This document shows, one piece after another, positions 18,701-24,969 of a stretch of DNA of 41,094 bases. Below the pieces are notes generated by a model. The model made no database searches, had not been told where the DNA came from, and saw nothing but the letters and a program-made list of their open reading frames with translations. Source of the stretch: a virus; IMG/VR virus record IMGVR_UViG_3300020417_000006, positions 1 through 41,094 of that record; one strand, written 5' to 3'. The position numbers were made by a program, and so were the translations under genes. How positions within the stretch are numbered: the stretch's first letter is position 1; the number at the start of each line of letters is the position of its first letter.

Positions 18701-20312
18701 CATCAACCAAGAATCTTGAATCGTCCAATATTCCATTGAACTTGAGTCTTTCCCCTTGGAAAAACTCTCCCTGAACACTATATGCAGTGAGGGCAGTTCC
18801 TGATGATACACTATGCTTCAAGAATCCAGTTGCACCACTTGACTCTCCTTCAATGTGCAATGGAGTATTGAGAGTTACTGCAATATTGATATCAAGATCC
18901 TGATAAGTATCAACATCAAAAAGTGAAAGATCCCACTGATTCAGAGCAGAATTTGTGTTATTATATGATCCAGACTCCAATGAGAAATCATATAGTCTTG
19001 CTTGACCTATTTCTTTTCCAGGAGCAGTAGTTGAGTCTACTCCCACTCTATGACTTCTTAAACTAAGAGTGTTAGTGGTGTTGAATCCAATAATTGGTGA
19101 ACCATAAACTCTATTAACTGCAAAAGTAGGACCAAATCCAAAATTGATTCCTTGATTTTTGACAAGTCTAGTTGTTCTGGGTTTTTCTGCATCAATCAGA
19201 GATGATGATACTTTTTCTACCTCATACCCTCTGACATACGCTTTACCAGGACTGACTTTATAGACCATCATATCATCTGATGGAATATTTCCTCCTGCAG
19301 TGATTTGACCAGGAAGATAGACACCTCTATTGCCCTCTTGATTATCTAAACTTTCTCTACAACTTGTAACAAACTCCTTAACATAATAATGACCTGATTC
19401 ATCAAAAGTTCTTTTTGCTAACTCATCACCCAAAACATTATATTTTGTAGTATTGAGAATTTCTCTTAAAGTACCATTAGAAACTTCAGCGAGTTGAACA
19501 AAACCCTGATCTGAATAGTCATCAGGAAGTTTTTTGCTTAAAACTGCTGTAATTTTAAATCTATCAGCACCTGGTGCTGTGTAATTGTTATATCCTTGGG
19601 CATTATCATTCAAAGATGGGTCAACATCTGAAGAAATTACCTCTTCATTGACTGTAAGACCAATTCTATAACTAGAATTTGTGCTATACTGGTCAAGAAT
19701 AAGAATTTGACTGTCTACATTGACAAAATATCCTCTGAGATAATATACACCTTCATTTAATACAAATGCAGAACCAGTAGCAGCTGCTTCAGTAGAAATA
19801 GTGCTAGCAAATCCCTCTCCTGCAGCAATAAATGTGGTTGCATAAGAGATACTAGTCTCAGTTACTAGAATTTCATCATCTTGGAATACATCAGTTGCAT
19901 TATCAGCACCTGATTCTTCATAATTTAGATAAAGTGTATATAATCCTCTAGTAGATTGTTGATTTGTAATATAAGTTACAACTGTTGCAGAGACGCCAGA
20001 TGATCTTCCAGTGATTCTTTTTCCAATTAACTGATCAAGGTACAGAGAAACAGGAATACCAAGATATTCTGACTGAATTTGAATACAATGAAATCTATCA
20101 TTATAATTCAACTGTCCTGGAATGACCACAGAACCCTCTTTAAAGAGGTTGTCACCCATATCTTCAATCTGATTCTGAAGAATAGACTGAAGGTTGTTTA
20201 ATTCTCTTGCCTGAATTGGATATGCAGGTTTGAATAATACTTTATTATAGTTACTCTCTGGATCAAAGTCGTCAAAATAAGGAGCAACGTTGAGGTTAGT
20301 TTCCTGTGGCAT
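12774..20312 (-). CDS. Giant DUF4815-domain tail/baseplate structural protein
   Basis: 2512 residues. The N-terminus (DFDPESNYNKVLFKPAYPIQ, then ARELNNLQSILQNQIEDMGD) is the DUF4815 signature found in large phage tail proteins. The middle contains several GETVTG...SGA modules. A coiled-coil-like stretch follows (KRYQMNDISRLEQRIKNLEY). At about residues 1675-1692 a Pro-rich hinge (PPPPPPPAPPAPPAP) precedes a DPLAQTF domain with jelly-roll-like character. Later come a GSGYT repeat (nt ~14330-14560) and an RGVDNTLAAKH module (nt ~13790-14000). It ends NQSVVPQFRNLRVIALA. Lying between gp8 and gp13 where T4 carries genes 9-12 and wac, it may form the baseplate periphery or fibre attachment; that role is inferred. 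Gene continuity is clear: one uninterrupted 7.5 kb frame. Confidence 0.85.
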   Translation of the reverse strand: MPQETNLNVAPYFDDFDPESNYNKVLFKPAYPIQARELNNLQSILQNQIEDMGDNLFKEGSVVIPGQLNYNDRFHCIQIQSEYLGIPVSLYLDQLIGKRITGRSSGVSATVVTYITNQQSTRGLYTLYLNYEESGADNATDVFQDDEILVTETSISYATTFIAAGEGFASTISTEAAATGSAFVLNEGVYYLRGYFVNVDSQILILDQYSTNSSYRIGLTVNEEVISSDVDPSLNDNAQGYNNYTAPGADRFKITAVLSKKLPDDYSDQGFVQLAEVSNGTLREILNTTKYNVLGDELAKRTFDESGHYYVKEFVTSCRESLDNQEGNRGVYLPGQITAGGNIPSDDMMVYKVSPGKAYVRGYEVEKVSSSLIDAEKPRTTRLVKNQGINFGFGPTFAVNRVYGSPIIGFNTTNTLSLRSHRVGVDSTTAPGKEIGQARLYDFSLESGSYNNTNSALNQWDLSLFDVDTYQDLDINIAVTLNTPLHIEGESSGATGFLKHSVSSGTALTAYSVQGEFFQGERLKFNGILDDSRFLVDAKNFKISDIKSVYGIVGTANTFTADIIQTPTFSFEVAQITSESLGVSTITSPALGGRSFTGIATVGNLVRYSRPGLNDFSFARITNITTNELTVVGVDTVTGVCDGGLPSADFTASDLKIVSSVLQKSNGSGNLSNNQSLFSTLPRKNVESVDLTGSDMIFRQKFSTVIDSSGSSSAINVSDANTEVFLPFDEERYSLITSDGKTEVLTADKFNFTAGSTILTIDGLSGADPNSTLIATVRKQGATSKTKLKNVANRIIIDKSTLPASGIGGTTLNDGLAYGNFPFGTRVQDKEISLNVPDVVSVYGIFEATDTNDPESPFMTLASMNGPSASTNDLIIGETVTGSISGAKAIYLTRKTDNTIGFVYKNESVFENNETVVFSDSGVQAKANTIQVGSINVTGDYLFYNGQRESYYDYGRILRRGGRSLPTKKLIVYFSSAYYDAADTGDITTVNSYNDFDYSTEIGQIDGVRTTDIIDARPRVTPYVVTEGSDSPLEFSGRLFDGGQHSSSRIISTDESVTLDYNYYLARADRIYLNKDGVMSIKPGAPDDIPALPDEESGALNICNIFMPPYLYNVEDVRIKTIEHKRYQMNDISRLEQRIKNLEYYTSLNLLEQSTLNTFVPDINGLNRFKSGIFVDNFTSTQPQDMGIGIKNSIDTKRKVLRPAHYSTAFNLSLTSTQTNNDSRFESLSGSGVKRSGQMVTLDYTEIPWLTQPFSTRVENVTPFLITYYQGSIALEPTVDVWIDTNRQEVRNVQLEGSFEGVAEALGAEITDNADGSRIGVTPVLWDSWETTSVGLDVNSMTNRAESLNSAVNRLGRDVIGNVPGWANGNLSNISSTTIDGSISLEQNRTGVQQTINEVINTESLGDRIVNREIQHFMRSRNIQFTATKFKPFTSLYSFFDSVDVNRFSVPKLIEVRMTTGTFVVGETVTGTMPSSESSQLTSGSSNAAITFRVANSNHKYGPYNAPTDIYTVNPYSRSNAVSTGYTQSTSLVNVDTFSLQSEDFPQFSGYIQQGMILRGTNGAEAVVTNVRLISDNVGTLIGSYFVPDSSNVSNPLFETGRNIFRLSSSPINSTIRGTTTTSGEEIFYSQGDIDNTQEVTLSLRNARVSTDDDFQDTRQLSNDFDISVVTGSNFRPTPPPPPPPAPPAPPAPRRGDPLAQTFKVDDETGIFVTKVDVFFRTKAQSLPVTLQIRETSLGTPNEKILPYSEVDLTPNQVIVSDDATARTTFTFEAPVYLAGNREYALVLLSNTTEYNVYISRLGEPDITTLGTEAGQVLVTSQPILGSLFKSQNSTVWTPSQYEDLKFNLYRSDFVGAGNVEFFNPELPTQLERISRNGVTSIPRNLSIGIGTTVADSDLKLGNTIIQVDSDATGELVGFAGSITGPLTLTNVGSGYTPSNGTQSFTGVALTSVTGRGINATADITVANGVAIAATVNAGGKGYSVGDVLTPLSIGSDELGSGMQLSVPALEGFNELILDKVQGTFGPNNRLQYMDTSGIATDINAGIGGSVFVISPQRINSDGLHLKIFQRNHGMYSDINRVSLQNIESDVPATQLTNDYQKTETGVISVGSTANFGTFEGVGVGATNPGYVRIGAEVIEYTGVSDTNTLTGISSRGVDNTLAAKHSVNDIVTKYEFSGVSLRRINKTHVLADADVIDPIGIDFYHIKLDMSKDGTDKTPGSSLGARYLNEIKLGGGINARGSYNLPYSLIVPNINNTAPTGTNVFGSVRSVSETSVSGSEVSYIDQGYQEIALREKNYFDSQRMVVSKTNEDAYLSTLPGNKSFSMALQMYTYDTRLSPTIDLDNSSVVFVSNRVNAPINDYIGDSRVNSVGDDPNSLMYVTKHITLENPATSLRVYIDAYVSNFNDIRMFYSLNQDAPVTETVFTAFPGYNNIDEFGGVINPSVSDGTSDIEVRKSDQYTQEPAVNQFKEHTFTIDNLQPFSSFRIKLIGTSINQSVVPQFRNLRVIALA

Positions 20313-20318
20313 AATTCT

Positions 20319-21872
20319 TTAGAACTGCAAGATAATCTTTACGTCTTCTTTTTGTGATGACGACCTTGTAACTGATGGCCTGTTGTCAACATATACAATG
20401 TTACCAGAATACTTTTTAGACTCTGGTTGGGCAACACCTTTAGTGAAGTCCTGACCTAGGTTATATGTCCTATTATTTATTACTGTTGTCAGACCTGTAA
20501 ATCCAGTATCAATTCCTAGTGTGACACTCCCACCTATAATATCCAAACTACCACTTACTGCAGGTGATGCAGTAAACTGAAGAGATTCAAATCCAAAAGT
20601 TGGACTATTATTTTGTGTTCCATCAGAGTTGAAACCACAATTTGTCCTATCCTGCCAATATTTAAGAACACCAGATGTTTGATCATAAGAAATGACTCTA
20701 CCAACAGCAGTAGAACCAAGACCAACAGTCTGTGTGATGTGATTATCAGCAGTGAATGTTGCTGAACTATAACCAGCACCAGTAAGTCTTAGTGCATAGA
20801 CTGCACTTGCCTTATCTGTATTAAGAACAGCAGATGAATCATATGCTTGTGGATTCTCAATCAGACCAACTCTTGAGAACTGGTTACCTGTGATAAAATC
20901 AGGGTTTTCAGTATCATTTTCAAATCTTGCATATGTTAATACATTATATGCTCCAAGTTCCTTGTAGATGTCAGCACCATGTCCACCATCAGGTGGAATA
21001 ATTACATTGAATACTGGTGTAGTGGAACCAGTTGGCACTCCACCAGCAGCAAGATTGACTGTTCCAAAAGTATAACCAGAACCACCCTTTGATACTGTTA
21101 CTGACTCAATCTTTGCATCAGCATTTACAACAACTGTAGCTTCTCCATTTTCACCATCACCAGTAATTGGAACCTGAGTGTAAGTTCTAGAGGTTCCAAG
21201 ACCTGCGCCACGATTTCTAATGGTTACAATTTTTAATTGACCACTTGTAGCAGCATTTTGTCTGACAGCTGCATCATCAGTGCTATTACTCCAATCATTG
21301 GGTACAGGAATATAATTAGTGGAGTCAAATTTTATTGCTTGACTTGGTTTAATGGTATAAAGGTACTTCCAAATATATCCATCACCACTAGACCCAGCAG
21401 ATCTAGGTTCTAAGTCAGTGAAAGTTGGTTCATCTAATGATGGACCACCAATAAAGTTATTCTCAGGACTTGCATTATTATATAAACAGATATACACCCT
21501 ATAATCACTATTCATTACATAGTAATTTGCAGAGTAAATATCAAATGAACCAGATGGTTGAGAAGCATTACTTCTGGTGATATCATTTCTCCACATGTCA
21601 TATGTGATACCAGATTGCCAAGTAGTTTTTCTTACAACTTGACTAATATCACTAGCATTGATTTTTTTCAATGCAATCATGGTATCCCAATAGTCATTAG
21701 ACTGATCTAGACTATCTTTTGGAGTAGGTGGATTTGTGTCCCAATCTGACTGATAATCAGGTGCGTTGGGGAGACCAAGAAATGCATAATAAGAATTTGT
21801 GCTGGATTGAACACCAGCTACAAAATTCTTGGCATTTAAAATTCTTAATTGGTCTGTAATTATCGCTGCCAT
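20319..21872 (-). CDS. 8: Baseplate wedge protein gp8
   Basis: 517 residues against 334 in T4. gp8 is a structural component of the baseplate wedge. Shared features with T4 gp8 are the central GDGYIWKYLYTIKPSQAIKF (T4 GDGYVWEYLFEIPPD) and the C-terminal YSGNIVYVDNRPSVTRSSSQ then EDVKIILQF (T4 GEMIYMENRPPI...EEINILFTF). The N-terminus is a familiar marine version (TDQLRILNAKNFVAG). The extra length includes a repeat-type stretch at about residues 210-280 (VTIRNRGAGLG..., VTVSKGGSGYTFGTVNL) related to the array in gp14. A perfect TATAAATA lies 20 bases upstream of the ATG. Confidence 0.88.
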   Translation of the reverse strand: MAAIITDQLRILNAKNFVAGVQSSTNSYYAFLGLPNAPDYQSDWDTNPPTPKDSLDQSNDYWDTMIALKKINASDISQVVRKTTWQSGITYDMWRNDITRSNASQPSGSFDIYSANYYVMNSDYRVYICLYNNASPENNFIGGPSLDEPTFTDLEPRSAGSSGDGYIWKYLYTIKPSQAIKFDSTNYIPVPNDWSNSTDDAAVRQNAATSGQLKIVTIRNRGAGLGTSRTYTQVPITGDGENGEATVVVNADAKIESVTVSKGGSGYTFGTVNLAAGGVPTGSTTPVFNVIIPPDGGHGADIYKELGAYNVLTYARFENDTENPDFITGNQFSRVGLIENPQAYDSSAVLNTDKASAVYALRLTGAGYSSATFTADNHITQTVGLGSTAVGRVISYDQTSGVLKYWQDRTNCGFNSDGTQNNSPTFGFESLQFTASPAVSGSLDIIGGSVTLGIDTGFTGLTTVINNRTYNLGQDFTKGVAQPESKKYSGNIVYVDNRPSVTRSSSQKEDVKIILQF

Positions 21873-21891
21873 TTTATTAGGACTTTTTTTG

Positions 21892-21899
21892 TATTTATA
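21892..21899 (-). promoter_or_regulatory. Putative T4-type late promoter (TATAAATA)
   Basis: Minus-strand TATAAATA, an exact T4 late core, in the 36-base gap between the protease gene and gp8, 20 bases before the gp8 ATG at 21872. Confidence 0.7.
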
Positions 21900-21908
21900 A
21901 GTTAAATT

Positions 21909-23588
21909 TTACTTTGTGACTGATCTATTTGTTCTAGGATATTTGATTCCAGGTGCATCAGGATTTCTATTACCAAATGTAGTTTGTTGAAGAGATCCAC
22001 TTGATTGTCTTTTTCTTTTTATAAAAGCATATCTATTGTTACTATTATCACCAATATGTTCCCAAGGGTCATGATTAATAGTCCCAGTAGATCCAACATC
22101 ACCAGATATTGAGTTTTCTATTAAATATTGAAGTGCCTCTGCCTGAGTAATGTTGGGTTGATTTTGAGCAATACATGCTATAATACCAGCAATTTGTGGA
22201 CTTGCCATGCTTGTTCCACTGATTGATCCTAAGTAGTAAGAACTATTTCTGGGGTCTTGTGGCAGAGATCCATAGGATTCAGCATTTGCACTATTGTAAT
22301 CATAAACAGCAGAAACAATATCACTACCTGGTGCCCAGATATCAACTCTTCTTCCACAATTACTGAAGTTTGATTTATATTCAGCAACTTTAGAACCAAT
22401 TGAACCTACACAGATAACATTATTAGCAGATCCTGGTGATGATCCTCTATTGTGATATACAGTCCAACTGCTACCAGTTACAGAATTGTTATAATCTTCA
22501 CCAGTAGGAATATCGCAGTTCCAATAACTATTTCCTGCAGATGAGATAATAATCACACCATCATCAATAGCATCTTGAATATCAGCTTCTACAGCATCAC
22601 TCCTAGAAGGAGTTCTGTACAAATAGTTAACACCAGGAACTGGAATACCATTATCTTCTGCAGAAACTCTCTTTTGAACATCATTCATTCCACTCCAATC
22701 AATAGTTGTTCCTCTGTAATTAATGGATATTATCCATGATAAGTAAATACTTCCATACGAATATCCCCAACTATGATTAGTAATTGTTGGATTTCTTCTG
22801 CCAGTTGCAGGGTTGATTGATTTGTTTTTATGGAAGTGACGAAGATAATCCCATAACTTTTCATCCCAATCAGTTACACCAGATAAGGTATCACTATAAG
22901 CCATATTGTAGATATTAGCATCTCTTGCCCAACCTTGTGTATTTCCAGCAACAGTTCCTGCTACGTGAGTTCCATGATTACTATTTGGTGAATAACCAGA
23001 TGTGCTGTAAGTATAAGTTCCATTAGAACCATAACCTAATACAGAATTATACTGGAACCAATTGAATTGGTTAACTCTACTTCCACCAGTTCCATCAACA
23101 TTAACTGCAAACTCAGGATGATCTGGATTGATATGACTGTCAACAATTACAACATCAACATTCTTTCCTGATACATCTGTTGCTATAGTTTTACCAGTCA
23201 ATTGTGGAGATCCATTACTTCCCCAATTGCTAGAAGTTTCACCCTCGATCATTCTGTAAAGACCCCAGTTTTTATCAGTAGAATCCAGAGTAAACATTGT
23301 TTTTTCAAAATTACCTGTTTGTTCCCAATGTTCCTCAGTTGTGATTGGAGCAGGTACATTATCTCTAGATTTTATTGGACGCTCACATGCAATGACTCTA
23401 GAATCCTTTCTAATCTCTACTGCTTCCTCTTCAGTCAACATGTAATGAGTGTTACGACTGATTTCTCTTCTATAAACAAGGTCAACTGCCCTGTCAGGAA
23501 TATAAAGTGATCCCCCAACAGTTTCTAGATCATCATATAATCCAACTAAGTCTTCTCTATTTTTACAGGTTACTATATATTCGTTCAT
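21909..23588 (-). CDS. Subtilisin-family (S8) serine protease
   Basis: 559 residues. All active-site elements are visible: Asp150 in VDVVIVDSHINPDHPEF, His205 in NSNHGTHVAGTVAG, oxyanion-hole Asn353 in IISSAGNSYWN, and nucleophile Ser460 in SGTSMASPQIAGI. Residues 1-72 (EYIVTCKNREDL... HYMLTEEEAVEIRKDSRVIA) resemble an I9-type propeptide/intramolecular chaperone. No secretion signal is visible, so the enzyme probably acts inside the infected cell or as part of the virion. The C-terminus (490-559) is basic and polar. The ATG overlaps the stop of the cupredoxin-fibre gene (TAATG), and gp8 follows under its own promoter. Its substrate is unknown; processing of a giant neighbour or degradation of host surface proteins are possibilities only. 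The catalytic assignment is strong. Confidence 0.92.
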   Translation of the reverse strand: MNEYIVTCKNREDLVGLYDDLETVGGSLYIPDRAVDLVYRREISRNTHYMLTEEEAVEIRKDSRVIACERPIKSRDNVPAPITTEEHWEQTGNFEKTMFTLDSTDKNWGLYRMIEGETSSNWGSNGSPQLTGKTIATDVSGKNVDVVIVDSHINPDHPEFAVNVDGTGGSRVNQFNWFQYNSVLGYGSNGTYTYSTSGYSPNSNHGTHVAGTVAGNTQGWARDANIYNMAYSDTLSGVTDWDEKLWDYLRHFHKNKSINPATGRRNPTITNHSWGYSYGSIYLSWIISINYRGTTIDWSGMNDVQKRVSAEDNGIPVPGVNYLYRTPSRSDAVEADIQDAIDDGVIIISSAGNSYWNCDIPTGEDYNNSVTGSSWTVYHNRGSSPGSANNVICVGSIGSKVAEYKSNFSNCGRRVDIWAPGSDIVSAVYDYNSANAESYGSLPQDPRNSSYYLGSISGTSMASPQIAGIIACIAQNQPNITQAEALQYLIENSISGDVGSTGTINHDPWEHIGDNSNNRYAFIKRKRQSSGSLQQTTFGNRNPDAPGIKYPRTNRSVTK

Positions 23589-24940
23589 TAGTCTTCCAAC
23601 TTAACTACAGTTAAATCAACAGTTAATGTTGATGATACAGATTCATTATTTGTTACTGCTGAGTATATTGTACTTCCAACAGAAACATCATTATTCCATC
23701 CAATAACACCAGGGGTCATTAAGAAACTGGTTGATCCAGTAGATATTGAACGAACCTCTGCAATCAATCCTGACCCTGGAGAGGGATCTGTTAAGTGTGA
23801 TCTACTTGCATCTGAAGTTCTTGATGCCTCATCAACATACAATCTAACCCAAGCAGCACTACTGATACCAACTTTAAGAAGTCCATAGGATTTAAATCCA
23901 GTGATATCTAAGTTGGTTGTAAGACCTGCCCCAACAGATCCTGTGGTTCCAGATACATCAGTTCTTACTCCAACTGCAGGTTCACTTCTTGGTATGATAT
24001 AAATGGGACCTCCCATATTTGGGTGTGCTGTGCATTGATAATAAAGAATATTTGGAGCATCAAATTGTACATCCCAAGTCAAAGTTCCATTAGAAACATT
24101 ATTAGTTGGAATACCATCATTATACTGAGTTCCAGCTGATCCATTAGGGGTGCTCTGAATCCTGAATGGATGAGCATTCATGTTATTGGTAAATTTATAT
24201 TGTTGCCCTCTTGTCAAATACAATGGAGGATCATTTTCTGCGCCAGTAAATCCAGGACCAGTGAAGGTATAGTGGTTAAAACCATCAGCACCAAGAGTCC
24301 ATTCAGAAGTATAAGTTGCAATCCCAGCAACTGATGCAAATGATGCAGTACTGCCACCAAGTGAATTGATAGTAACTATACCTGTTGGACCACCAGTTAG
24401 TGTAATATTAGTTCCAGCAACAATTGATGTCACAACACCAGTAAGAGATTCACCATTACCACTTAGAGTAGTAAAGGTGCCAGCAGTTCCACTAACATTG
24501 CCAGTAACATTTCCAGTTAAGTTGCCAGTTACATTGCCAGTTAAGTTGCCAGTAACATTTCCAGTAATATCTGAAGTGATTGTACTTGGCAATCTAGCAT
24601 CATTAATTGTTCCTGTTAGTTGAATTGAAGGAATATTTGTCAAACCTGCAGCAGAACCTGTAAATGATGATGCAGTTACAACACCACTCACTGTAACTGT
24701 ATTTGCAACAACTCTTGAGGTATCTGCCAATCCAGTGATTGTGACAGCACCAGTTGAACCACTTATTGAAATGTTGTCACCAGCAATAATTGAGGTGACA
24801 GGAGTACTTAAATTGGTGCCATCACCAATAAGTGTGTAAATCTCATTAAAATTACTATTGATCTTTTCTGCACCACCCAACAGGGTATCACCTGTACCGT
24901 CATTAGGTGTAGTACCTGTGCTTATACCTAGCTTTGCCAT
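23588..24940 (-). CDS. Fibre-type virion protein with cupredoxin domain
   Basis: 450 residues. Residues 1-40 (LGISTGTTPNDGTGDTLLGG, AEKINSNFNEIYT) match the anchor found at the start of many cyanophage fibre proteins. Residues 123-150 are TGNV/TGNL four-residue repeats. Residues 215-316 look like a cupredoxin: YLTRGQQYKFTNN, MNAHPFRIQS (His257), then LYYQCTAHPNMGG (Cys303, His306, Met309), matching the His...Cys-x2-His-x2-Met ligand order of blue copper proteins with a short ligand loop. Residues 325-450 form a beta domain (FKSYGLLKVGISSAAWVRLY) recurring in marine phage structural genes. No leader peptide is seen. Copper binding is inferred from ligands only. Its stop overlaps the protease start. 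Confidence 0.85.
   Translation of the reverse strand: MAKLGISTGTTPNDGTGDTLLGGAEKINSNFNEIYTLIGDGTNLSTPVTSIIAGDNISISGSTGAVTITGLADTSRVVANTVTVSGVVTASSFTGSAAGLTNIPSIQLTGTINDARLPSTITSDITGNVTGNLTGNVTGNLTGNVTGNVSGTAGTFTTLSGNGESLTGVVTSIVAGTNITLTGGPTGIVTINSLGGSTASFASVAGIATYTSEWTLGADGFNHYTFTGPGFTGAENDPPLYLTRGQQYKFTNNMNAHPFRIQSTPNGSAGTQYNDGIPTNNVSNGTLTWDVQFDAPNILYYQCTAHPNMGGPIYIIPRSEPAVGVRTDVSGTTGSVGAGLTTNLDITGFKSYGLLKVGISSAAWVRLYVDEASRTSDASRSHLTDPSPGSGLIAEVRSISTGSTSFLMTPGVIGWNNDVSVGSTIYSAVTNNESVSSTLTVDLTVVKLED
24489..24572 (-). repeat. Seven tandem 12-base repeats (TGN[V/L] coding)
   Basis: Seven consecutive 12-base units on the plus strand of the type ccagt[a/t]a[a/c][c/g]att[t/g]. Units two and six are identical (24501-24512 and 24549-24560), as are units three and five (24513-24524 and 24537-24548). 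They encode the TGNV/TGNL run within the cupredoxin fibre gene. Confidence 0.9.
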
Positions 24941-24961
24941 ATTGAGGACAGATTTTAGAAG

Positions 24962-24969
24962 TATTTATT
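24962..24969 (-). promoter_or_regulatory. Putative late promoter (AATAAATA)
   Basis: Minus-strand AATAAATA overlapping the stop codon of the 4034-residue gene, 22 bases upstream of the ATG at 24940. It fits the N[A/C]TAAATA group. Confidence 0.5.

Noticed and set aside
24489-24572. Short regularly spaced repeats resembling a CRISPR array.
   Set aside because: Units are only 12 bases with no spacers and encode in-frame TGNV/TGNL repeats of a fibre protein.
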